Part shown: positions 8,661 to 18,182 of the stretch, piece after piece | Numbering within the stretch: position 1 is the stretch's first letter | How the letters are laid out: each line of letters opens with the position of its first letter | Source: CAZAKZ01 sp964485695 | GTDB taxonomy: Bacteria; Planctomycetota; JAFGQW01 | Direction: 5' to 3' | Assembly: GCA_964485695.1 (NCBI GenBank) | Contig: CAZAKZ010000032.1 | Span: forward strand, 1-45,254 | Length of the DNA: 45,254 nt | Made by a program: the position numbers and the translations under genes | The notes under the pieces: model-generated | Databases searched by the model: none | Seen by the model: only the letters and a program-made list of their open reading frames with translations | What the model was told of the DNA's origin: nothing

Positions 8661-9617
8661 TCAATACTCCCGCGTCGGTAGGACCGCGGCGGCGGTCTCC
8701 TTCTCGAACAGGCGATCCTCGACCACGATGCGCCTGGCCACGGCCTCGCCCCGGAGGATCTTCTCCACGGCATCGAAGGCGGCGGGGCCCAGGAGGGGAT
8801 TGCACTCCACGGTGGCGTTCAGGGTGCCCGCCGCCATGGCCTCGAAGGCGGCCCGGACCGCGTCGATGGAAATGATCTTGACGTCCCGTCCCGGCCGCAT
8901 GCCCGCGGCCTCCAGGGCCTGGATGGCCCCCAGGGCCATGTCGTCGTTGTGGGCGTAGACCGCGTCGATGTCCCTGCCGGTGGCCTTGATGAAGGCCTCC
9001 ATCACCTCCTTGCCCCCGGCCCGGGTGAAGGCGCCGCTCTGGCTCTTCAGAATCCTCATGCCGGGGTGTGCCCGGATCACCTCCTCGAAGCCGCGCTTCC
9101 GGTCCAGGGCGGGGGCCGAGCCGGGCGTGCCCTGGAGCTCCACGACACCGGCCCTGCCACCGGTCTGCTCCACGAGCCACCGGGCCGCCATGCGGCCCTC
9201 TTCCACGAAGTCCGACGCGATGAGTGTCGCGTAGAGCGACTCGTCCTTCACCCTGGCCCCCCGATCCACCAGCACCACGGGGATGCCGGCGGCCTTGATC
9301 TCCCTCAGCACCGGCTCCCATCCGGTCTCCACCTTGGGCGCCAGGATGATGGCATCCACCCTCTGGACGATGAAGCTCCTGAGGGCCTTGATCTGGTTTT
9401 CCTGCTTCTGCTGCGCATTGGAGAACTTGAGCCGGATGCCGCGTTTTTCGGCCTCGCTCCGGATGGACCGGGTCTCGGCCGTGCGCCAGGCGCTCTCGGC
9501 GCCGATCTGGGAGAAGCCGACGACGATGCGGCCGTCTTCCCGGGGCGCATCCGAGCAGCCCGGGACCACGGCCAGGAACAGAACGAGCCATAGGGCGGAT
9601 TTCGGTCCGGGATACAT
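8661..9617 (-). CDS. ytfQ: Furanose-binding lipoprotein, YtfQ-like ABC substrate-binding protein
   Basis: 318 residues; lipobox VVPGC puts the lipidated Cys at 21, so this is a lipoprotein where E. coli YtfQ is soluble periplasmic. The mature part follows YtfQ closely: GFSQIGAESAWR, QQKQENQIKALRSF, APKVETGWEPVL, VVELQGT, SQSGAFTRAGGKEVMEAFI, YAHNDDM. E. coli YtfQ binds galactofuranose. Start ATG 9617 with GAGGAG 6-7 bases upstream. It is the first gene of the operon and faces pntAA across a 351-base gap, so the operon promoter should lie there. Whether the pocket accepts galactofuranose, arabinofuranose or both cannot be read from the sequence. Confidence 0.93.
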   Translation of the reverse strand: MYPGPKSALWLVLFLAVVPGCSDAPREDGRIVVGFSQIGAESAWRTAETRSIRSEAEKRGIRLKFSNAQQKQENQIKALRSFIVQRVDAIILAPKVETGWEPVLREIKAAGIPVVLVDRGARVKDESLYATLIASDFVEEGRMAARWLVEQTGGRAGVVELQGTPGSAPALDRKRGFEEVIRAHPGMRILKSQSGAFTRAGGKEVMEAFIKATGRDIDAVYAHNDDMALGAIQALEAAGMRPGRDVKIISIDAVRAAFEAMAAGTLNATVECNPLLGPAAFDAVEKILRGEAVARRIVVEDRLFEKETAAAVLPTREY

Positions 9618-9968
9618 GGGGATCTCCTCGGTCGGGATTCCGAAGACCGGGCCCCGAGCATACCATCCTCGGGTACTAGGTGGAAGCCGGGGTCACCTCT
9701 CCAAGGACAGGTTTGTCGGGAAGGTCCGGGGCCGGCGGGACAGGCTCAAGATGAGCCTCCTGGCCCGATTTCCGTGGGACCTCCCCCGGCGGGCCGGCGG
9801 GGTTTGAAATCTCCGCCGAAATCAACCAATATATTTCCTTTGAACCTTCTCATCTGTTTTCTTTGTGGCTATAGCTATTCGCACTGCAAGTAGTTTTTTT
9901 CTGCATCGGGTTTGACCCAGGGACAGTCCCCTGACTTTCTGTAACCGCTTGAACCGATTGAAGATCCC
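9618..9968. promoter_or_regulatory. Divergent intergenic region between ytfQ and pntAA
   Basis: 351 bases without a gene. It should hold the promoters of both the furanose operon (minus) and the pnt operon (plus). About 9820-9900 is clearly AT-richer than its surroundings. I see no consensus -35/-10 pair that I would call with confidence. A short palindrome lies at 9918-9933. Confidence 0.5.
9918..9933. repeat. GGGAC-A-GTCCC palindrome (possible operator or REP-type half)
   Basis: A perfect 5+1+5 inverted repeat (GGGACAGTCCC, 9920-9930) inside the nearly symmetric CAGGGACAGTCCCCTG, 36 bases before the pntAA start. It could be an operator or a remnant of a REP-like repeat; GGGACAGTCCC-type palindromes recur in many genomes. 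I noticed no second copy in this window. Confidence 0.35.
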
Positions 9969-11186
9969 ATGATAGTTGGAGCAGCCAAGGAAACGTATCC
10001 CGGTGAGAGGCGCGTGGCCCTCATCCCCGCCGTTCTTTCCGCGCTGACCAAGGCAGGCCTGGAGGTTCTCATCGAGAAGGGCGCCGGGCTGGCGGCCGGC
10101 TTCACCGACGAGGCCTACGAGGGCAAGGGAGCCCGGATTGCCGCCTCCAGGTCGGAAGTCTTCGAGAAGGCCGACGTGGTCCTCCAGGTGCGGTCCCTCG
10201 GCGCCAATCCCGAGGAAGGCAAGGCCGACCTGGACCTCTTGCGGCCCGACCAGGTCCTGGTCGGATTTTCCGATCCTCTCGGTGCGCCCGAGGCGGCCCG
10301 GACCCTGGCCGAGAAGAAGGTCACCACCTTCTCCATGGAGATGATTCCTCGAATCACCCGCGCCCAGAGCATGGACGCACTCTCCTCCTCGGCCACCGTG
10401 GCGGGATACAAGGCGGTGCTCCTGGCCGCCGACACCCTGCCCCGGATGTTCCCCATGTTCATGACCGCGGCCGGCACCATCTCACCGGCGCGGGTGTTCG
10501 TCATCGGCGCCGGCGTGGCGGGCCTCCAGGCCATTGCCACGGCCAAGCGCCTGGGCGCCAAGGTGGAAGCCTACGACGTCCGTCCCGCCGTCAAGGAGCA
10601 GATCGAGAGCCTGGGCGCCAAGTTCATCGTCCTCGACCTCGAGACCGAGGGCGCCGAGGACAAGGGCGGATACGCCACGGCTCAGGACGAGGCGTTTTAC
10701 CAGAAGCAGCGGGAGATGATGGGCAAGGTGGTGGCCGGCAATGACGTGGTCATCACCACGGCGGCGATACCCGGCAAGAAGGCGCCGGTGCTCATCACCG
10801 AGGAGATGGTGAAGGGCATGGACCCCGGCTCCGTCATCGTGGACCTGGCGGCCATGACCGGAGGGAACTGCGAGCTGACGAAACCGGACGAGGAGGTGGT
10901 CGCGTACGACGTGACCATCCTCGGCCCGACCAATCTGCCCTCCTCGGCGCCGTACCACGCGAGCCAGATGTACGCCAAAAACATCACCACCTTCCTGGCG
11001 GCCTTCGTCAAGGAGGGCGCACTCCACTTCGACATGGAGGACGAGGTCGTCCGGGACACCATGATCACCCGTGGTGGTGAAGTGGTGAATCCGAGGGTGC
11101 GGGAAGCCCTCGGCCTGGAGGCCCTGGAGACCGAAAAACCTGAACCGGAAGAAAAGGCTGGATCCGAAAAGAAGGGAGACGCCTGA
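9969..11186 (+). CDS. pntAA: NAD(P) transhydrogenase alpha-1 subunit (domain I)
   Basis: 405 residues, the NAD(H)-binding domain I of the proton-translocating transhydrogenase. It resembles alanine dehydrogenase in fold: N-terminal KETYPGERRVAL, the IPRITRAQSMDALSS segment (equivalent of the RQD loop that contacts domain III), a Rossmann motif VIGAGVAGLQA at about 177-187, and TTAAIPGKKAPVLI. The C-terminal 30 residues are Glu/Lys-rich and low in complexity. Here the alpha subunit is split into AA and AB, as in Rhodospirillum rubrum, not fused as in E. coli. The stop overlaps the pntAB start (TGATG). The enzyme transfers hydride from NADH to NADP+ driven by the proton gradient. Confidence 0.96.
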   Translation: MIVGAAKETYPGERRVALIPAVLSALTKAGLEVLIEKGAGLAAGFTDEAYEGKGARIAASRSEVFEKADVVLQVRSLGANPEEGKADLDLLRPDQVLVGFSDPLGAPEAARTLAEKKVTTFSMEMIPRITRAQSMDALSSSATVAGYKAVLLAADTLPRMFPMFMTAAGTISPARVFVIGAGVAGLQAIATAKRLGAKVEAYDVRPAVKEQIESLGAKFIVLDLETEGAEDKGGYATAQDEAFYQKQREMMGKVVAGNDVVITTAAIPGKKAPVLITEEMVKGMDPGSVIVDLAAMTGGNCELTKPDEEVVAYDVTILGPTNLPSSAPYHASQMYAKNITTFLAAFVKEGALHFDMEDEVVRDTMITRGGEVVNPRVREALGLEALETEKPEPEEKAGSEKKGDA

Positions 11187-11515
11187 TGGACGTTCTGTTG
11201 CTGTCTGTGCAAAAGATCCCGGCGGACTTGGTCCAGACCCTGCTCATCGCCTCGCTCACCATCTTCGTCCTGGCGATCTTCGTGGGGTTCGAGATCATCA
11301 CCAAGGTGCCGCCCACCCTGCACACCCCGCTCATGTCGGGGTCCAACGCCATTTCCGGCATCACCATCATCGGGGCGCTGCTCGTGGCCAGCTCCGTGGA
11401 CAGGACCGGTTTCAGCGGCATCCTGGGCCTCTTCGCGGTGCTCTTCGCCATGATCAACGTGATGGGGGGCTTCTGGGTGACCCACCGGATGCTGGACATG
11501 TTCCGCAAGAAATGA
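11186..11515 (+). CDS. pntAB: NAD(P) transhydrogenase alpha-2 subunit (membrane domain II, part)
   Basis: 109 residues, almost entirely hydrophobic, with three membrane segments (about 20-40, 55-75 and 80-102). Conserved features are FEIITKVPPTLHTPLMSG between the first two segments and GFWVTHRMLDMFRKK at the end, both typical of PntAB. It pairs with the membrane part of PntB to make the proton channel. Start ATG 11186 is joined to the pntAA stop by one base. Confidence 0.96.
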   Translation: MDVLLLSVQKIPADLVQTLLIASLTIFVLAIFVGFEIITKVPPTLHTPLMSGSNAISGITIIGALLVASSVDRTGFSGILGLFAVLFAMINVMGGFWVTHRMLDMFRKK

Positions 11516-11568
11516 TGGAAGCGGCCTGCCCGGCCGATTGCAGAAACAACGCGACGGGAAGCTGAATA

Positions 11569-12984
<1,416 letters not shown>

Positions 12985-13021
12985 AGGCTCCGTCCCTCTC
13001 CTTCAGTCGCAGGCCGCAAAA

Positions 13022-13058
13022 CGAAACCGGTGCTTCGCAGTCGAAGCACCGGTTTTCG
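13022..13058. terminator. Bidirectional intrinsic terminator between pntB and the convergent secreted-protein gene
   Basis: AAACCGGTGCTTCG (13024-13037), loop CAGT, then its exact complement to 13055 followed by T. The A-tract before the stem becomes a T-tract on the other strand, so it can serve both pntB (plus) and the gene ending at 13067 (minus). Confidence 0.85.
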
Positions 13059-13066
13059 ATTCCAGA

Positions 13067-14242
13067 CTACTTGACAATGAGCACCTTCTGCGGACCCGAG
13101 ATGGCCGAGATGGAAAGGGGTGCGCCGGCGTCAATGGTCACGAAGGCGATGGAGAAGGAGAGGCCGGTGAGCTGCGCGGAGTTCGGTACGTTCACCGCCC
13201 CCAGCGCCTCGCCCTGGGTGTCGAGCGTTCCCGTGAACCGGGTGAAGATGGCCGGCACGTTGAGCGAGACGATGAACAGGGCGTCCAGGGTCAGGGGGAA
13301 GTGGCGATTCCCCAGGCCGAAGCCCATCTCGCTGAAGGACGCGGCCCCTTTGTAGGCGCGGTTTGGATCGAGGGCGGAGACCCACTTGATCTGGAGCGTG
13401 GCGCCGAACTTCACCTGGGTGTTGCTTTCCACCCGGGGAAGTCTCATCTCGAAGCTGTAGAGGGTCTGGTTGGAGCCGTTGTTCCAGTTGCCGGAAAAGG
13501 GCGCCTGCGAGCGGAAGTAGATGGCGGCGCCCTGACCCACGTTGCTGCCGCCCGGGTGGTTGACCGTGTAGAGGACCTTCCCGCTCGTCGGGTCGATGAA
13601 GCCCCCCTTGTTCTGGTTGCGGCCGCTCACGTAGATGAGGTCGTTGACGTCGCTGTAGCCGCAGCCCGCCAGTCGGGTTAGCCCCTGGCTGCCGATGTCA
13701 AAGCTCTTCAGGGTCTGGCCGTTCCGGGCGTCCATGAGGTAGAGGTAGTTGTTGCCCCAGTCCGGCACCCAGTAGCCGTCCCGGGTCCTGTCGTACGCCA
13801 CCCCGATGGGGCCGGTGGCAGGCGCAGGAAAGGTGGTGGTGACGATGCCGTTCAGATTCATAAGTGCAATGTGATCCGGAAAGGACGGGGTGCAGAGGAC
13901 GAACTCGTTACGCCTCGAATCGAATCCGAGGCCGTAGTGATTGGTGGTGGTGACCTGGAGCGAAGACTTGGTGGTCCCGGTCAGGGGATCCACCTCGTAT
14001 ATTGTCTGGGTGCCTCCCGGATAGGTGATCACGTAGAGCGATTCTCCCATCACGGTTATGCCCGCCGCCTTGGAAGCGGGGGACTTGATCTGCTGCAGGA
14101 TGGAGCCGAGGGGGCCGTCGATCTCGTGGTGGAGGACCGGTCCCACGGGATTCCCGAAATCGTCATAGACCTGTGCCTGGACCTGCGTCAGGGGTGTGAG
14201 CACCAGGACGACGGCGGTGATTGCCATGAGTGTGCGTGACAT
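13067..14242 (-). CDS. Secreted beta-propeller-like protein with planctomycete-type C-terminal module
   Basis: 391 residues; signal peptide about 1-23 (cleavage near QVQAQ). Residues about 60-270 show repeating units of the YncE/NHL kind (ITVMGESLYVITYPGG, GLGFDSRRNEFVLC, GVAYDRTRDGYWVPDW), consistent with a propeller. From about 300 a beta-rich tail contains GTLDTQGEALGAVNVP and ends in a strand, the same plan as the tails of several other exported proteins in this window. Start ATG 14242 has GGAGAA about 8 bases upstream. The function is unknown; it may bind a surface ligand or mediate attachment. It converges on pntB with a shared terminator. Confidence 0.8.
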   Translation of the reverse strand: MSRTLMAITAVVLVLTPLTQVQAQVYDDFGNPVGPVLHHEIDGPLGSILQQIKSPASKAAGITVMGESLYVITYPGGTQTIYEVDPLTGTTKSSLQVTTTNHYGLGFDSRRNEFVLCTPSFPDHIALMNLNGIVTTTFPAPATGPIGVAYDRTRDGYWVPDWGNNYLYLMDARNGQTLKSFDIGSQGLTRLAGCGYSDVNDLIYVSGRNQNKGGFIDPTSGKVLYTVNHPGGSNVGQGAAIYFRSQAPFSGNWNNGSNQTLYSFEMRLPRVESNTQVKFGATLQIKWVSALDPNRAYKGAASFSEMGFGLGNRHFPLTLDALFIVSLNVPAIFTRFTGTLDTQGEALGAVNVPNSAQLTGLSFSIAFVTIDAGAPLSISAISGPQKVLIVK

Positions 14243-14305
14243 GGTCTTGTTCTCCGTTATTGAAAGGGAATTGAGTTCTATCTCCTGTTTTCAATGGATA
14301 GTTCC

Positions 14306-14311
14306 ATTATA
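14306..14311 (-). promoter_or_regulatory. Candidate -10 box for the propeller gene
   Basis: A perfect TATAAT on the minus strand, 64 bases before the ATG at 14242. No convincing -35 stands 16-18 bases upstream, so the call is tentative. Confidence 0.35.
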
Positions 14312-14381
14312 CGGGGAACCATGCATAATAGCAGCTCCGGAAGTCGGATTCCCGTAACCCACTGAAAACCAGGAATATGCA

Positions 14382-14777
14382 ATGAAATCGAGGTTATTTC
14401 AGGGCCTGGCCCTGGCGGGCGTTGCCCTGGTCCTTTCGGGGTGCGTGGCCGTGGCCGCTGCGGCCGTGGCGGCCGGAGTGGTCTACACCACCAGCGATGA
14501 TTCCAGCAAGGTCTATTTCGACCAGTCCAGGGACACGGTCTTCGATGCCTGCATCAAGTCGGTACAGGAACTGGGCGTCCTCGACAGGGACGACCGCATG
14601 GCCGGGAGCATCGAGGGCACGGTGGACTTCGCCACGGTGACGGTGCAGCTGAACCGGCCCACGAAGGCCATGGTGAAGGTCACGGTGAGCGCCCGGAAGC
14701 ACGTGGTGGGCGTCTCTCCGGCGCCGGACATCGCCGAGCGGGTCGCCCTGGACATCGCCAAGCGGCTGGGGAACTAG
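14382..14777 (+). CDS. DUF3568-like small lipoprotein
   Basis: 131 residues. Lipobox LVLSGC with Cys 21, then an Ala/Val-rich stretch and a compact domain (YFDQSRDTVFDACIKSV, GSIEGTVDFATVTVQL, ending ERVALDIAKRLGN) that resembles the DUF3568 family of envelope lipoproteins. Start ATG 14382 has AGGAA 8 bases upstream. It is divergent from the propeller gene and its TAG stop overlaps the stop of the convergent reductase gene. Function unknown. Confidence 0.8.
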   Translation: MKSRLFQGLALAGVALVLSGCVAVAAAAVAAGVVYTTSDDSSKVYFDQSRDTVFDACIKSVQELGVLDRDDRMAGSIEGTVDFATVTVQLNRPTKAMVKVTVSARKHVVGVSPAPDIAERVALDIAKRLGN

Positions 14778-15643
14778 CTGCCTCTTCCTGCCAGCTTCTC
14801 CAGCTCCGCCTGCACGGAGTCGGGCTTGAAGCCCAGCACCTCGTACGCGCGGTCGCTCACCAGGGTGAGGTCCCGGGGCCGGGGCGGACGGAGGTCCAGG
14901 TCCTTGGCGCGCACAGCCCGGATGAATCCGAGATCCAGGCCGTACGCCTCACACACGCAAAACCCCAGGTCCTGGCGCGAGAGCCGGTCCTTACCGCCCA
15001 GGTTGAGCAAGCCTGTGAAATCCCCCTCCAGGAGGGCCACAGCGGCCCGGGCCACGAAATCCACCGACACAGGCGTTCGGATCTCGTCCGTGAACAGGTT
15101 CACGGTCTTGCCGCTCCGGGCCGCCGTGGTCACCATCTCCGAGGCCGACCGCACCCCCGAGGGGGAGTCGCCGAACACCAGGGCCAGGCGGAGGATCGCG
15201 GCGTTCCCCAGGGCGAGGAGGCCGGCCTCGGCCTCGGCCTTGGAGCGGCCATAGGCGTGGAGGGGCCGCACCGGGGACGCCTCGGTGTAGGGTGCGCACT
15301 CCCCGTCGAAGACCTGATCGGTGGAGAGGAAGACGAATCGCACCCCCGCCTTCCCGGCCGCTTCGGCCATCTCCAGCGTGGCCTCGGCGTTGATGCGCAG
15401 GGCCGCGTCGGGGTCCTTCTCGCATCCGGCAATGGTGGACCGGGCCGCAGCGTGGAGAATGCCCTGCGGCTGGATTGCGCGCACCAGGGCCGCGGCCTCG
15501 CCCGGCGTCTCCAGGTCCAGGGCGATGCGCCGGGGGGGCGCGCTCCGGGTGGAGAAGACCTCGAAATCCCGCCTTGCCTCGAGGGCTTTCTGGACGGCCG
15601 CGCCCACGAATCCGCCGGCGCCCGTCACCAGGACTCGGTTCAT
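14774..15643 (-). CDS. RmlD-like NAD(P)-dependent sugar-nucleotide reductase (extended SDR)
   Basis: 289 residues. Nucleotide-binding TGAGGFVG (7-14), FLSTDQVFDG, catalytic YGRSK with Y131 and K135, and RTPVSVDFVARAA, the pattern of dTDP-4-dehydrorhamnose reductase (RmlD) and related NAD-dependent epimerases. Family members reduce or epimerise nucleotide-linked sugars. None of the partner genes rmlA, rmlB or rmlC is near, so the exact substrate is open. Start ATG 15643 is 16 bases after the CotH gene stop with GTAGGGAT upstream, so the two may be cotranscribed. Confidence 0.85.
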   Translation of the reverse strand: MNRVLVTGAGGFVGAAVQKALEARRDFEVFSTRSAPPRRIALDLETPGEAAALVRAIQPQGILHAAARSTIAGCEKDPDAALRINAEATLEMAEAAGKAGVRFVFLSTDQVFDGECAPYTEASPVRPLHAYGRSKAEAEAGLLALGNAAILRLALVFGDSPSGVRSASEMVTTAARSGKTVNLFTDEIRTPVSVDFVARAAVALLEGDFTGLLNLGGKDRLSRQDLGFCVCEAYGLDLGFIRAVRAKDLDLRPPRPRDLTLVSDRAYEVLGFKPDSVQAELEKLAGRGS

Positions 15644-15659
15644 GGATCCCTACCCCCGT

Positions 15660-18083
15660 TCATGGACAGAGGCGCGTCATGACGCCGGGCGAGAATCCGC
15701 CCGTCTTGCCGTCGAACACGAAGGCCTGGAGGTAGAACACCGCCCCGATCAGGGCGGGCGCGCCGGGGATGGATAGGCGCTGTGTCGCCGTCCCCGAGGC
15801 ATCGGTGATGAAACCCAGGAGAACGAGGGCGGTGGGATTCAGGAGCAACGTGCCGAGGGCGCCCACCTCGCCCTCGAAGGGGGCCGGTGAAATGGCCAGG
15901 AGGCCGGCCGTGGAGGGCGGCGCCTTTTCCACCGCGTAGGAGACAACGCCGCCGATCCTGGGCGTGTCCCGAGGGACGAGGTCGAAGGCGGCGCCGAGTC
16001 GCAGGCCGCCGTAAGTCAGGTGGCCGCAGGGAGCGGGACGGTTCTCGGCCCACGGTGTCGGCGCGGGAAACGTCACCCACACCCCCGAAAAGCCGGGAAC
16101 GCGGCCGGTGGAGACGTCGTCCTGCTGTGGGCCGAAGGCCACTGCGTCCAGGGGGGTCTTGCCGTCCCTGTCGAACAGGGCGATCTCCTCGCCACTGCCG
16201 CTCAGCTTGAAGGTGGCGTGGAGGGGGCCATCTCCGGGTTCGTTGTCAGCCCAGACGATGAGGAGTTTGCCCGGCTTCAGGACCTGGCCGGACGGGAACG
16301 TCCAGCGCGTCGGATCGGTGACGTCGTCGGTGAGGTAGCACCCCCCCAGATCGAAGGGGGTGGTGCCGGTGTTGAGGATCTCGATCCAGTCCTCGCGCTC
16401 GCCCCTCTCGTCCCGGATGCCGCTGGTATTCCGGGCGACGAACTCGCTGATCTTCACGGGGTGTGAACCGGCCGGCACCCAGACCCTGTAGGTCTCGGGC
16501 CGCAACGACCCGGTGGCGGGGCGCACCGTCATGGCGCCGCCCAGGGACGGGGCGCTCTCCGCGGTGACGAAGTATTCGACGTGGACGAAGGCGGGCATGG
16601 GCGGAACGGCCGCGCCGAAGATCCCGTCGCCAGCCTTGCCGTCGCCGTGGTTGCCGTCGTCGAACATGGGGGTTTCCACGAAGGGGCCCTTGTGCCTGTG
16701 GAAGAGGGTCACGGGGCCGAGAGTGGTGACGCCCGAGATTCTGGCCGTGATCCAGACCTTGTCGATGGAAGTGGGCCGGGCCGGAGTAGGCTTCAGGTCC
16801 GAGAGAACCGGGGCCGGCTGCTTCATGTCCGGATGATTGAGAAGGTAGGTGCGCCGCCCCTCGATGAAGGGCTTGAGGCCGGGGATGGTCTGGTAGCGGT
16901 TGTTGATGAGGAGCCGCACGTCCTGGATCACGTTCGAGGAGAACAGGGCCATGGTGTAGAGCTTCTTCGAGTCCTTCTGGAGGGCGGGGCCGATGAGGGC
17001 CTGGTGCTTCGCCACCCGGGCCCCGAAGGTCGCCCAGTCGTATCCTCCTGAAACCATGGTGCGCATGTGGGCGAGGTACCGCGCCCGCCAGGGGCCCTGG
17101 GCCAAGAGGTTTCTGAGCAGAGGCCGGTCGGTGCGGGTGGCGTAATAGAAGGGGCTCAGGTTGATCTTCTGCTGCACGGTGAGCCAGGCGTTGCCGCCGA
17201 AGGTGGCGTTCAGGTCCCAGGGCAGGATGGAGAACCGGCTGTGGTAGCCGTCGTTATAGAGGTAGAAGTTGTGGGGGGCGTTTCCGATGTAGCTGTCGAT
17301 GGCGGGCAGGACGTTGATGCCGGCTAAATAGCGAAGTGTGTTGTCCAGGTCCAGCACCTTGGGTAGTTCCGCCGGTAGCCTGGCGGCCGGCGTGTTGTTC
17401 AGGACATTGCAGAGGCCGATGAGGTCGGTCCAGGGATTCACGGGGGTCGTGTTCTTGAGTTCGTAGGCCAGGGTGTATGGCTGCTGGCTCGACCCGAGCC
17501 AGATGAGCCCCGTGTTCTTCGAGGGCGAGCCCGCCCGTCGTTCCCCCCGGTAGCGGTTGCCGTCCTCGTCCCTGAACCACGCCTCCAGGAGGTCCTTGTT
17601 GATTTGCTGGACATTGATGTAGGGGCCCCAGCTCAGGCCGTTGATCACCAGGTTCAAGTAGTTGCACTGCATGCACGGCATGAAACGGCGGTAGAACTCG
17701 CACGAGATCACCTCCCGGGTGAAGGTGGGATCCCGGAATCCGTTGTTCAGATTCACGGTGTCGTAGCCGTAGAGGTCCTGGCCCGGGACAAAGGCGTCCA
17801 TGGAGATCTTGAAGGGTTTCTTCTGGGAGCCGCCGATGGCCTTGTACGAGGAGTTGCCACGGAATCGCACGCCCACGTCCTTGTAGGTGATGCTGTCCAC
17901 CTTGAGTTCGGCCTTGATATAGGTCTTGGAGCTGTAGTTGTTCGTCAGCTGCTGCCACCAGTTGCTCTGGGAGAAGGTGAGCTCCAGGGTGCGGACCGTA
18001 TCCACGTCGTAGAGGTCGGGCTGCTGGCCGTGGAGCACGGCAGACGCCAGAACGAGAGAGAAGACCGCAACGGCTGGCCGCAT
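15660..18083 (-). CDS. Secreted CotH-kinase / lamin-tail-domain protein (paralogue 1)
   Basis: 807 residues with a signal peptide (about 1-19). Order: CotH-type spore-coat kinase-like domain (about 25-420; RFRGNSSYKAIGGSQKKPFK and the metal-binding LPWDLNATFG), a beta domain with FDDGNHGDGKAGDGIFGA (about 470-520), a lamin-tail (LTD) domain near 543-650 (ISEFVARNTSGI, EDWIEILNTGTTPFDLGG), and a C-terminal beta module ending in FYLQAFVF. CotH proteins use ATP to phosphorylate secreted partners in Bacillus; in planctomycetes the exported CotH-LTD proteins are uncharacterised. It is paralogous throughout with the protein encoded at 42527-44935. Start ATG 18083; no better start is visible. It may head a two-gene unit with the reductase. 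Confidence 0.88.
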   Translation of the reverse strand: MRPAVAVFSLVLASAVLHGQQPDLYDVDTVRTLELTFSQSNWWQQLTNNYSSKTYIKAELKVDSITYKDVGVRFRGNSSYKAIGGSQKKPFKISMDAFVPGQDLYGYDTVNLNNGFRDPTFTREVISCEFYRRFMPCMQCNYLNLVINGLSWGPYINVQQINKDLLEAWFRDEDGNRYRGERRAGSPSKNTGLIWLGSSQQPYTLAYELKNTTPVNPWTDLIGLCNVLNNTPAARLPAELPKVLDLDNTLRYLAGINVLPAIDSYIGNAPHNFYLYNDGYHSRFSILPWDLNATFGGNAWLTVQQKINLSPFYYATRTDRPLLRNLLAQGPWRARYLAHMRTMVSGGYDWATFGARVAKHQALIGPALQKDSKKLYTMALFSSNVIQDVRLLINNRYQTIPGLKPFIEGRRTYLLNHPDMKQPAPVLSDLKPTPARPTSIDKVWITARISGVTTLGPVTLFHRHKGPFVETPMFDDGNHGDGKAGDGIFGAAVPPMPAFVHVEYFVTAESAPSLGGAMTVRPATGSLRPETYRVWVPAGSHPVKISEFVARNTSGIRDERGEREDWIEILNTGTTPFDLGGCYLTDDVTDPTRWTFPSGQVLKPGKLLIVWADNEPGDGPLHATFKLSGSGEEIALFDRDGKTPLDAVAFGPQQDDVSTGRVPGFSGVWVTFPAPTPWAENRPAPCGHLTYGGLRLGAAFDLVPRDTPRIGGVVSYAVEKAPPSTAGLLAISPAPFEGEVGALGTLLLNPTALVLLGFITDASGTATQRLSIPGAPALIGAVFYLQAFVFDGKTGGFSPGVMTRLCP

Positions 18084-18182
18084 GGCTAGATGCCCTTTCT
18101 GTCCCTGTACGGTATTGATATAGTATACAAGATCAGTCGTTCAGGGCCATTTGAAAACGCTTGATGCGGAGGGAGGACATCG
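18084..18182. promoter_or_regulatory. Divergent promoter region
   Basis: A 99-base gap between divergent genes with an AT-rich palindromic core TATAGTATAC at about 18117-18127. Minus-strand TATACT or plus-strand TATAGT could serve as -10 boxes; no clear -35 is seen for either. Confidence 0.35.
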
